Shown one piece after another: positions 34,687 to 44,489 of a DNA stretch of 64,000 nucleotides. The notes under the pieces were generated by a model, which had not been told where the DNA came from, ran no database searches, and saw only the letters and a program-made list of their open reading frames with translations. A program made the translations under genes and the position numbers. Source of the DNA: Nissolia schottii (Eukaryota; Streptophyta; Magnoliopsida; Fabales; Fabaceae); the NCBI GenBank assembly GCA_003254905.1, contig QANU01071322.1:516356-580355 (forward strand). Direction: 5' to 3'. Within the stretch, counting starts at the first letter, position 1; every line of letters starts with the position of its first letter.

Positions 34687-35555
34687 ACTAACCTAAGCTT
34701 TGGATTACAAGTAAACTAAGAACAGAATGAATTCTGATGGGAGAAGTAAGTGATATCGTTTTAGAGAGTGTCCTGGCCTTCTATTTATAGGCAGAATTTG
34801 GGGTCACCACTGAGCGATTGTGGTACCCCGTTGAGCAGTGTCAGGTCAAGTGGTGAGGCGGCTACAGGTCTCTGGTTGTAATAGCCTGTGGCGGCCACAA
34901 GTGGTGGTATCGCTCAGCGGCCTTGTTCCACCGCTGAGCGGTTTAGTCTTTTCAGGTGGCTATGGCGGCTGCTAGTGGCATGATCGTACAACCGTTGAGC
35001 GGTCTGGGTCCTTCCGCTGAGCGATTTCAGAGCATGGCGGTTGTCATGATGTCTGCAACCTGTCAGGGCGGCTGCAAGCTTTTGCAGGGCGGCACCAGGC
35101 TGTGGCGGCTGCAAGCTGGCGTAATAAATATGGCAGTTGCAAGTAGCATGGCGAGCACAATCGCTCAGCGGATTGGTGTATACCGCTGAGCGAAACAACT
35201 GCATATAGCTGAGCGCAGTGATGCGTCCGCTGAGGGGTCTGCTCTAAAGATTTTGTCTTTTTGGTTCTCCTGCCTCATTTACTTTGTGCTTCATTCTTTG
35301 TAGGATTTCCCTTAATTAAATATGTTTGTAACCATTTTTAGAATATTAATAAATCCTACAAAAGTGGGGAATTGAGTTAGATAATTCATGAAAACTTAAG
35401 CAAACAAGTGTCGTTTTACTGGTTGAATTCGCAAAAATATAACACTTAACAATCCTCATAGTCAAAAACAACAAATTGAGGACATGGTTAAGGACATGCT
35501 ACAAGAAGGCATCATAAGACCAAGTAAGAGCTCATTCTCTTCCCCTGTACTTTTG
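34687..35555. repeat. 869-bp near-identical copy of 32439-33307
   Basis: The two blocks are offset by exactly 2248 bp, with two differences seen on reading (GTAAGCGATATC versus GTAAGTGATATC; GTGTCATTTTAC versus GTGTCGTTTTAC). The copied block includes the end of the family X LTR plus the start of the RT domain, and both edges are N symbols. An uncollapsed contig placed twice is the likeliest cause; a recent duplication is less likely. Confidence 0.85.
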
Positions 35556-35556
35556 N
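35556..35556. other. Assembly gap symbol (N)
   Basis: A single N at the right edge of the duplicated block, immediately before the RNase H continuation. Confidence 0.95.
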
Positions 35557-36538
35557 ACAAAAGCCTTGAACAAACACGTAAATTTGGCTTTCATCTTCGA
35601 CACTATTTACTTGGCCATAAATTTGTCCTAAACACTGATAAAAAAAGCTTAAAATCCCTACTAGAGCAGACCTTGCAAACACTTGAACAACAAGCTTTGC
35701 TCCACAAATTTATCGGCTTTGATTTCACTATCCAGTATAAGCCAGGAAAGGAAAACATTCCAGCTGACACATTGTCTAGGTCCCGCTACATGGCATGGTC
35801 TACAACATCCCACAATTGGCTTCAGGAACTGAAACTAGCATTGCAGCAGGATTCAGAATTAAGGCAGGTCTGTGAAGCTGTACAACCTGAGCAAACAACA
35901 CCTAAGCAGTTTACATTGCAACAGGGGTTATTATTCTGGAATAACAGAATAGTCATACCTAAGAACTCTAGCTTAAAGATAGAAATTATGAGAGAATTTC
36001 ATGATTCTATACAAGGTGGACATTCAGGGATATCAAGAACAACATCTAGAATCTCTTCTCAATGTTATTGGCAAGGAATGCATAAGGAGGTCAAAGAATA
36101 TGTCTTAAACTGTCCTATATGCCAACAAGCAAAAAATGAAACTACCCTACCAGTTGGGTTGCTGCAACCTTTACCAATTCCCAACCAAGTTTGGGAGGAT
36201 ATTGCCATGGATTTCATTACATGGCTCCCTAATTCACATGGCTACACTGTGATTATGGTTGTCATAGATCGCTTGACAAAGTTTGCTCACTTCGTTGCAC
36301 AGAAAGGGGAGTACACCAGTAGCAGTGTGGCGGATGCATTCATGACACAAATAGTCAAACTCCATGGCATGCCAAATTCAATTGTCTCTGACAGAGATAA
36401 AATTTTCATCAGTAACTTTTGCCAGAAGCTTTTTCAATTGCAAGGTACCAAGCTTAAGAGGAGCTCTGCTTACTATCCTCAAACAGATGGCCAAAATGAA
36501 AATCTCAATAAGCTTGTGGAGATGTACTTGAGATGCTA
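35557..36538 (+). pseudogene. Chromovirus RNase H end and integrase
   Basis: One long open frame: RHYLLGHKFVLNTDKKSL and FTIQYKPGKENIPADTLSRS close RNase H. Then come the integrase zinc finger (FHDSIQGGHSGISRT, then CPICQQAK) and core (DFITWLPNSHGYTVIMVVID, IVKLHGMPNSIVSDRDKIF, AYYPQTDGQNENLNKLVEMY). This is the best-preserved part of the element. The frame is cut at residue LRC by LTR E4 (TSD TGCTA). Confidence 0.9.
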
Positions 36539-36819
36539 AGTAACACCCCTACTTCCAGTTTACGCTATAGTCGTAACACTGATTATAGGGTTGTTATCTG
36601 TTTGGTTGGGGTTATTTCTATCCCCTACTTTTAACTTTGCAAATACTTCTTTTACGAAAATAAGGACCATTTCGAAACTTTTTCTTTTCCTACTTACCTA
36701 TAAATTAGGAGCCATGCGTTTTCAGAAAGGCAGGTATATAAATATGCAAGCGGTAGAGTCCAAATGGACTTAAGCGATAACTAATCTATGAGCTAGTCAT
36801 ACAAGAGAGATTAGAATAG

Positions 36820-36870
36820 AGACATACATATATATACATATATATATATATATATTTATTTATTTATTTA
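36820..36870. repeat. AT-type microsatellite
   Basis: ATATATACATATATATATAT passing into TTTATTTATTTATTTA within LTR E4. Confidence 0.8.
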
Positions 36871-37074
36871 CAAGCATGTGGTCCATACACAATACACAAT
36901 TAAGTGGTAACACATAAGTACAATTACTATACATACTGCACATACTAGCTAATGGCCAACCTAGAACATTCGTTACTACTAGTGACTACAAAACTGTAGT
37001 CGCCTCTCTGCGTTGCTGGAAAGAAGTAGCTCCTGCCACTCCTCGGGGTCCTTCGGCTCCGAGCTCTCGAACTG

Positions 37075-37107
37075 TCACTTGTTGCCTTCGTTTCCACCTG
37101 GAACCAT
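37075..37107 (-). CDS. Small ORF at the conserved LTR start site (E4)
   Basis: ATGGTTCCAGG start, ten residues MVPGGNEGNK, then TGA. The same frame continues acidic after the stop (FESSEPKDPEEWQEL), resembling the EEDPEED end of the E1 protein, so it looks like a broken copy of the same frame. Confidence 0.4.
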   Translation of the reverse strand: MVPGGNEGNK

Positions 37108-37359
37108 AAAGTAGTGGGGGTGAGAACTTCACGTTCTCAGTGGGGTTCTATGGGCTTATCTATTCGTTTCATTACTCTATTACGATTCCGTCGCTCAGGG
37201 GATCTCTAGGTGATATCATCATACTAATTTCCTACTTGTTATTATCCGTTCTAGTCCTGAGCAGCCTTATCTAAATTACTAGGTCATCCGGGTTCTAATA
37301 TTTCCTTTACCTATCCTTGGCAACTAGGCATTCTCTATACTCTTATACTATACTTGTAG

Positions 37360-38110
37360 GTCATGTTCTATACTCATACTATCTTCGTATCCTGCGACCT
37401 ATCTAGAGGCCGTCTCATGGAACTGTGGTTCATTGACGTTGCCTTTGCATATACATATCATGAACATATTCCATATACCTATCAACCACATATCTCATGC
37501 CATATCACATATACATATCATCATGTCCACGTATCACATAAACATTTCATATTCATGTATCATATAGACATATCCCGTTCACGTTTCATGTACATATCAT
37601 ATTGACATATCATTAGCACATATACATTTCATTCCTGTTCACGTATCATAGCATATTCATATTTCATGTACGTATCATATGCACATGTCATGTTCATGTA
37701 TGGCATATTGAATGCTTGAGGGTTCCACTTGCCCGAGAGCAGCGTCCTCCGTGTCGTATACATGTCATGTCATGTCATTATGCATGTGTGGCATGTAGTA
37801 TGCCTGAGGAAATCTACTCGCCCGAGGGCAGCGTCCTCCGTATCATATTGGTGGCATATCAAACGCCTGAGGAAATCCACTCGCCCGAGGGCGGCGTCTT
37901 CCATATCATGTCTGTGCTTGAGGAAATCTGATCGCCCTATGGCAGCGTCCTCCATATCATGTTTGAATGCAGGATGTCATGTTCATGTCGTGTTTAGATG
38001 CTAGTGTCATGTCATGTTCGTGTCATATGCATGTCATGTCATCTTATCTATGCGGCATGTCATAATACCATATACGTATCTCATCGAGTACATCTAGCAA
38101 GCCATAAAAG
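37360..38110. repeat. CATGTCAT/CATATCA-rich low-complexity tract and 60-bp minisatellite
   Basis: Degenerate 6-9 bp repeats (CATATCACATATACATATCA-like, CATGTCATGTCATG) surround four copies of a longer unit at 37716-37975 with CTGAGGAAATCCACTCGCCC then GAGGGCAGCGTCCTCC. It is located in LTR E4. Confidence 0.7.
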
Positions 38111-38189
38111 CATACACATATCTTAACACATCATTCAGCTTAATGTTTGTTGGACTATGTGCCTCAAGACAGCTTCCATGAGACGTTCA

Positions 38190-38470
38190 TGTCTCAGGCC
38201 GCTCAGCGAAACCTCTTGTTCGCTCAGCGGTCTGAGCTCGTCTCGCTCAACAATCAGAGCCGCATCGCTCAGCGGTAAGAGCCTCATCGCTTAGTGGTAA
38301 CTCATTTCGCTCAACGGGCAGGGCCCGGTTTTCAAAAATATCTTTTCATCCTTATCCTCAGTGACCTTCAGGCCGCTCAGCGCCCTGGAGTTCACGTGTT
38401 AAAAACATTGTTTTCTGATGCACTCCGCTCAGCGGCGCATGGGGCCGCTCAGCGGTACCTGGGCGAAACT
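38190..38470. repeat. CCGCTCAGCGG motif array (E4)
   Basis: About nine copies in one orientation: GGCCGCTCAGCGAA, TTCGCTCAGCGGTC, CATCGCTCAGCGGTAAG, CATCGCTTAGTGG, TTTCGCTCAACGG, GGCCGCTCAGCGCC, CTCCGCTCAGCGGCG, GGCCGCTCAGCGGTAC. It is in the array slot of the LTR. Confidence 0.82.
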
Positions 38471-38886
38471 GAAACATAATGCATTGTTTTCCTTCCTTTC
38501 TCTTCCTCTTTTCTCATTGACACTCCTTGAGGTTCTCACACATATTCCAACCATTAAAATCCTATCTAGTCCAGGTCACAAGACCCTTCAGAATCATCTT
38601 CCTATCATTCTAACATGAGTTCTAACTTACATATACATACATACATAAAAGAACACATACATAAACACATCCAACCACCAAAGAGGTGAGTAAGCTAAAG
38701 TTACCCACCTTCTTTAGAAGCTTTAAAGGCTGGTTGGATGATGAGAGAGTTCGGGGAGAGTGGTCCTCCGCGTGCAGAGTTTTGTCCTAGCTTCTGTCAG
38801 GGTTTCCGCAATGCGTCCGCAGAGCACACGGGCAGAGTTTCGACACTTTCTAAGAGGATGGATGAGTGAAAATGGGCTGAATGGCA

Positions 38887-38898
38887 TGGCCTTTATAT
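38887..38898 (-). promoter_or_regulatory. LTR TATA box (E4)
   Basis: On the minus strand GCCTATATAAAGGCC, about 870 bp from the U3 end. Confidence 0.6.
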
Positions 38899-39766
38899 AG
38901 GCAAGAAATTTTCCTCCTCTTTCCCATTTTGCCCTTGCCTAAAATTACCAAAATGCCATTTCTAATTTAATTTATGAATTAATTAATTAGGTTAGATAAT
39001 CCTAAGGTCAAATCAATGAATAGTGACTTAATATTTTATTATTTTCCTTAGAAATCTGCAGCCATCACGTGGTCAATGCAGATGTGGGTCCTACCTGGTC
39101 CCGTTTCGCTCGTTTTTGGTCGTTCGCAGTGCTGGTGCATCGCGCACAATCGTTCGAAAAATATTCCGCTTATACCGTCGCGATCCCCTAATTTTCCTCT
39201 ACCTAGAAATAATATTCCTTCAAGGAATTTGTGAATTTTTCTCCGGAACAGTATTTTTCACATATACCTTTGACCTGTTATCTCTCACCGGTGTCCGAAC
39301 GGGACCATTCCGCTAACGTTTCAGTGGTCGCCAAAGCTTCCTAGTAATAGTTTGGGGTTAAATCTAGGGATTTTGTAATCCTTCCCCCATGAGGGATGGT
39401 TTCCCAAGACTTGAGGCCCTGTGCTCAGTTCTACTGGCTAAATGGGGCCAAATGGGACTGTTCTAGTGTCTACGGAATCGTTCGAAACTGAACCGATTTC
39501 CGTTTTACTGACACTCTAGGTTTTTCATCCATCTCTAGGGGTCGAGACGAATCATTTGAGTATCAACAGAATTTGGAAATACCCAACAGAATAATTTCTA
39601 CTGATCTCGACAGCTCAACTCCTACAAAGGGCTCTATGAACAATTGTTTGGGGAAATTTTCACTAAGGGAGGCATTGGTAATGTTTTTCCTCCTTTCTAG
39701 GTGCATTTATAAATTATTTATTTATTTTTGCGAACTTTCTACTAAGGGAAAAAGTGGGATGTTACA

Positions 39767-40490
39767 TGCTACACTTACAACAACCCAAGCAAAATGGTTC
39801 AAATTGCTTTCCTGGGCAGAATTCTAGTACAACACCAGTTTCCACAGTAGTATTGGAATGACACTATTCCAAGCCTTGTATGCAAAAGAGCCCCCCAAGT
39901 CAGTGAGATGTGAATTCCACTCCAATGATCCCATTAGTCTCCAATAACTGTTGCTAGAAAGGGACAAATTACTGCAGCAACTGAAGGCCAATCTCCACAA
40001 AGCATAGGTGCACATGAAGAATATGGCAGATAAGAGAAGAAGGGATATCCAATTGCAAGTGGGAGATCTGGTGTTGTTAAAATACAACTATATAGACAAC
40101 AATCGGCCTTAAGGAAGAATCAGAAATTGAGTATAAAGTATTTTGGGCCATTCCCAATTACAGCAAAAATAGGCCAGGTTGCCTATAAGGTTGAACTACC
40201 ACCCACGGCCAAGATTCATAATGTATTCCATGTTTCTCAGCTCAAACAATTCCAAGGCCCATACATCCCTCCACATATACCAATGCCTCTGCAGACAACA
40301 CTCACAGCCCCTATCCTATAACCCTTCCAAATTCTGCAGCACAGACAATTACAGCAAGGAAACACCAGCACAAGACAGGTCTTGGTGCAATGGGAAGGAC
40401 TGCCAACTGCTGAAGCAACTTGGGAGAACTATGAGTCAATTAAAGGACTTTAACTTGACTTCAACCTTGAGGACAAGGTTGTTTTTTATG
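39767..40490 (+). pseudogene. Chromovirus integrase C-terminus and chromodomain
   Basis: After the E4 insertion the frames resume with AKWFKLLSWAEF, HSSIGMTPFQALYAKEPP-like text, [20 protein letters not shown], then [20 protein letters not shown] and [17 protein letters not shown] (40127-40250). A chromodomain-like end follows (VLVQWEGLPTAEATWENYES, then FNLEDKVV, about 40378-40480). This end places the element among the chromoviruses. Several stops and frame changes are present. Confidence 0.85.
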
Positions 40491-40500
40491 GGGAGGGTAG

Positions 40501-41111
40501 TGTAACAAGTGATAGGGGCAGAAGAGGAATTAAAGAGCAAAACAAGGACAAAAGGGGAAAGGAGGGCTTCAAGCACGAACCAAAACAGAAATATCAAAGC
40601 AAGGATGATTCTGTTGCAAAAGGTAGACACGCGACAGAGGATCTGCATAAAGGGGAAGCTCGCAGGAGCAAGAGAGAAAGGAAACACAACGTTAATTTAG
40701 AGGGATTCATCACCAACCAAGTTATGAGTATTGTAAGCAACTTCTTCTCCTCTGAAAAGCTCTGTACTCATCTCTACCTTCTACTTGCTCACTGAATCCT
40801 TTTGCAGGTGAGCCACTCATCTGTGGAAGCTCTTCCGGGTGCAACCAAAGCAAGCGGTCCTTTATCCACCTCGGGTGAGCTCGTTGGGGAGGCCATCTCG
40901 CTTGGGTGATCGGGATCCAAATCCCTGTGCCACATCAAGACCTCATCGTACTCCACTAGTGAAGTTCATTTTCTTGTTGCCGTTAATTTTCAGTTCATAA
41001 GTATATTATTTTAGTGGCTACTGTGCCATTGCTTTTCCAATTCTGTAGCTGAATTTAAAATAGTTGGTTCTACTATTGTTAATTGCTTAATTACAGTCTA
41101 GTTTCGTTACA
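40501..41111 (+). repeat. 3' LTR of the chromovirus
   Basis: 611 bp, TGTAACAAGTGATAGGGG to TTTCGTTACA, directly after a polypurine tract. It is the more complete LTR of the pair. Confidence 0.88.
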
Positions 41112-41246
41112 TGAAACTTGAAATCAAACGTAAAGCACAAGCAGAATCAAGATGATACTTTTGAAGAGTTATTGTAGACTTATTGGAAGGAAACTTTATT
41201 TTTGCTTTGTGGACAGTTTATTTTATTTCGGCTTTATAGAAATGAT

Positions 41247-41262
41247 ATATATATATATATAT
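41247..41262. repeat. AT dinucleotide microsatellite
   Basis: ATATATATATATATATATA in unit 2 of the 1.0-kb array; the homologous place in unit 3 (42276-42312) has AT then CA repeats. Confidence 0.8.
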
Positions 41263-42275
41263 AATTTATTTTTTTTACTTTCGGGACATGGTTTATGTTG
41301 TTTTGGATTGTTTATATTGTGTTGAACAATATTTTGTGTTGGATTGTTATCAGTGAGAGCAAGACTCCAACTTGGTTTATTAATTTACATTACGAAGCTA
41401 TGAATATGGAGTTCTTTTAAGTTATTATGTTGTAATTTTTTTTTCTGTAATGTGTATTTTTTGTTTACATTGTTAAAATTTTTATCGAATTTTTTCCAGC
41501 TCGCGGTCCAACCTTCCAACTCACGAGCTTTGTAAATACGTGGCAAACATGAATTTTTGGCCCAAATGAAATTTTTTTTGACCCTCCCCACCCCTTTTTC
41601 CATCCCTAAAAGAAGTCATTTAAAATATGTTTAAGAAACAATTTGGACCCTTTAAGTACTTTGTGTTACCATGTGAAAAAAGCAATAGGTTGTACACCTT
41701 TGGATAAAAAAAAGTACATTGTGCATGAGTCCCACTAAATGAACCAATAGTGTACAATCTTGTATTTTTCACTTTAGAAGGTGAAGTACTTTATAGAATA
41801 CAAATAAAAAAAAAATGTTTCAAATGTCATTGATCAAACAATTTAAGGATATTCCTATTAGATTTGGTATTTTCAATAGTATGATACCATGCATATATAT
41901 TTTATCTTATAATTGAAAATATGTGGTGCAATGATAATAAACAAAAATGGAGATCGATCATCAAATTCTATGTTACATTATTCAATGTGACATCACTTGA
42001 AGTGTATACAAACTACATTAACAACGTCACGTTGGACGATTTAAAAAAATAAAAATCAGTATATTTTTATCATACTTAATTTATAACCCCTAACATATAT
42101 TTTTTTTGGAAAGGAAACCTTAAATAGGAACAAACATTCAAATTCAATTGAAACTTGTAATTAAACGTAAAGCACAAACAGAATCAAGATGAGACTTTTG
42201 AAGACTTATTGTAGACTTTTTGGAAGGGAACTTAATTTTTGCTTTGTGGGATTTATTTTATTTTGGCTTTATAGA

Positions 42276-42279
42276 AATG

Positions 42280-42312
<33 letters not shown>
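42276..42312. repeat. AT/CA compound microsatellite
   Basis: ATATATATATATATATATA followed by CACACACACACAC in unit 3 of the tandem array. Confidence 0.8.
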
Positions 42313-42314
<2 letters not shown>

Positions 42315-43194
42315 CTTCCGTAACATGGTTTATGTTGTTTTGGATTGTTTATATTGTGTTGAACAATATTTTGTGTTGGATTGTTACCAGTGAGAACAAG
42401 ACTCCAACTTGGTTTATTTATTTACATTACAAAACTATGAATATGAGGTTCTTTTAAGTTATTATGTTGTAATTTTTTTGTGTAGTGTGTATTTTTACAT
42501 TGTTAAAATTTTTATGGAATTTGTTCCAGCTCGTGGTCCAGCTTGTGAACTTGCAAGCTTAATAAAATGTTGGGCGAACAAGAGTTTTGGGCGCGCATAA
42601 AATTTTTTCCTACCCCTCGCCTCCCCTTTTTCATCCCTAAAATATGTTTAAGGAATAGATTTGGATCCTTTAAAATACTTTATGTTACCCTATAAAAAAA
42701 GTAGTAGATTGTAACCTTTGGATCACTAAAGTACATTGTGCATAAGTTCCACTAAATGATCCAATAGTGTACAACGTGCCTTTTTCACTTTGGTGGCTGA
42801 AGTACTTTGGGGAATCCAAATCCAAAACTAATGCTACAAATATTATTTATCAAACAATTTAAGGAAATCCCCATTAGTTTTGGTATTGTCAATAGCATGA
42901 TAACATGCATATATGTTTTATTTTATAATTGAAAATATGTTATGCAATGATAATAAGCAAAAATGAAGATCAATCATCAAATTGAATGTTACATAATCCA
43001 ATGTGACATTACTTTGTAAAGTCTTCTCATTCACATTTCAACAACAAAATAAAATAAAGTATCAAAATGAGTATCGTTATTAATATCATTCTGATTGGAC
43101 CCTGTGTATGTTTTGTAACTTTTTGAATTTGGTGTGTCTTCAAGTCTGTGTCATATTCTATGTTTGTGGGAGTATCTGTGCTTTGTAGCTCTCA

Positions 43195-43520
43195 GGAAAT
43201 GTTAAAAGAATACCTAAAGATTTCATTCAAAACATGTTTAAAAAAATGGATTTGAATCCTCTAAAATAGTTTATCTTGTACAGTGAAAAAGTTGTTGGTT
43301 ATACACATTTAAATCAATAAAGTACATTGTGATTGTGTCTCACTAAATGATCCAAGAGTATACAAACTTGACATTTTTTACTTTAAAGAGTAAAATACTT
43401 TAGAAAATTCAAATCCAAAAAGAAAAAATTTGCTATATATATCATTTATCAAACAATATAAGGAAATCCCTATTATCATTTGTATTGTTAATTAATAGCA
43501 TGATACCATGTCTATATGTT
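43195..43520. repeat. Diverged half unit of the 1.0-kb tandem repeat
   Basis: Recognisable markers in order: TTCAAAACATGTTTAAAAAA, TCAATAAAGTACATTGTG, CTCACTAAATGATCCAAGAG, AGCATGATACCATGTCTATA. It is more diverged than units 1-4. A GATGATGATGATGATGATG microsatellite follows at 43555-43573. Confidence 0.65.
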
Positions 43521-43699
43521 TTATTTTATAAATAAAAGTATGCTACGCACCGATGATGATGATGATGATGATGTACAAACTACGCTAAAACTACTCTAAA
43601 GGGTAATCTTATAAAAAATTTCTATATTTTTATCATATTTAATTTATAATCACTAATATATATTTCTTCAAACATTCTATTAAGTGCAATTATTAAAGA

Positions 43700-44417
43700 A
43701 ACTTATTTAAACTTGTGTAACGCGAGAGTCTAGTCAATTTTTATGCATTAACTCTTATGAAAGTCAAAGTTAATTAATTGCTACTTTTATTTCAAATTTT
43801 AAAAAACGTCACCTTCTTCGAGTAAACTCTTCCCCGTTCACATTTCAATGAGGAAAAAAAAATAAATTAAAATAAAATAAAACGAGTAGTGTGAGTTTTG
43901 GATATTCAAAATTAGTGCACGTTCAAATATCATTTCTCATACAAAAGTACTACAAATATTATTTCTCAAACAAAATTGCTTCTCCTAGCCATTTACCCAA
44001 ACTGGATTTAATTGCCCTCAAAAAGAGAAAGTGAGAGTTAAAAGTTGCTAAACTAACCAAAAGAAAACAATGTTTTCATTTAAAAAAAAGATAAATGTTA
44101 TTTGTACTCATTTTTATGAGATATCGTATTGACTCATACCCATCTACATTAGATGAGATTTTGATGGAAGTCATACGCCATTAAAAACCCATCTAAATTG
44201 TGAGTCAACACAGTATCCCATTAAAAAGTACAAATAATAAACCTCTTTAAACAAAAAGTTGCAACCAAGTCAACACTCCCTCGTTTCCTTCCTTTTATTC
44301 TCTTCATACGTTTTCTCACCATTTCTCTCTCACTTCATTAAGTGAGCCCCGTTTTATTTTTGTTTCCATTCATTTGTTTTATTTTTTTATCCTCTGCACT
44401 TCTCTCTTTTTAATTTG
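43700..44417 (+). promoter_or_regulatory. Upstream region of the PP2C gene
   Basis: AT-rich, no frame. The last 150 bp turn pyrimidine-rich (CTCGTTTCCTTCCTTTTATT, TTTCTCTCTCACTTC, TTCTCTCTTTTT), a common core-promoter and leader signature in plants. No clear TATA box was found. Confidence 0.4.
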
Positions 44418-44489
44418 ATGCAATTTCACTTGCACCATTACCACACCGAAAGCATAAAACTTGAACCCATTGTTGCATCACACTCTCTA

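Larger units (their letters stand above)
36539..39766 (-). mobile_element. Family E long LTR, solo copy E4
   Basis: 3228 bp with a perfect TGCTA duplication (36534-36538, 39767-39771), inserted into the chromovirus integrase. The right terminus is GGGATGTTACA; the left has AGTAACACCCC with TG changed to AG. In minus orientation it has a TATA box (CCTATATAAAGG, 38887-38898), GTGGGTAA (38701-38708), the CCGCTCAGCGG array (38190-38470), a 60-bp minisatellite (37716-37975), the hairpin (37101-37145) and the small ORF (37107-37075). Confidence 0.88.
29438..41111 (+). mobile_element. Chromodomain Ty3/gypsy retrotransposon, nested and degenerate
   Basis: LTRs at 29438-29884 (shortened) and 40501-41111 flank gag, protease, RT, RNase H, integrase and chromodomain remains in the usual Ty3/gypsy order. 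The target duplication is TGAAG/TGAAA. A polypurine tract (ATGGGGAGGGTAG) ends exactly at the 3' LTR. The element sits inside unit 2 of the 1.0-kb tandem array. It was later broken by insertions at 31599-33203, 34219 onward and 36539-39766. In-frame stops in every domain show it is inactive. Confidence 0.9.
27353..43020. repeat. Tandem array of a ~1.0-kb unit, broken by nested elements
   Basis: Four units are recognisable. Unit 1 is 27353-28795 without the 28113-28546 insert. Unit 2 is 28796-29437 plus 41112-41495. Unit 3 is 41496-42526. Unit 4 is from 42527 to about 43020. Marker strings recur in order: CAGCTCG, GCGAACATGAGTTT, AGAAGTCATTTAAAATATGT, GGTTGTACACCTTTGGAT, TAGCATGATACCATGCATAT, TTTTTGGAAAGGAA and CAAGACTCCAACTTGGTTTA. 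A more diverged half unit follows at about 43195-43520. Net unit lengths are about 1004, 1026 and 1031 bp. There is no coding capacity. Confidence 0.8.

Noticed and set aside
36820..38110. Possible CRISPR-like array in the repeated stretch of E4
   Set aside because: Units are of unequal length and directly adjacent, with no constant spacers, and the DNA is plant nuclear; it is a minisatellite.
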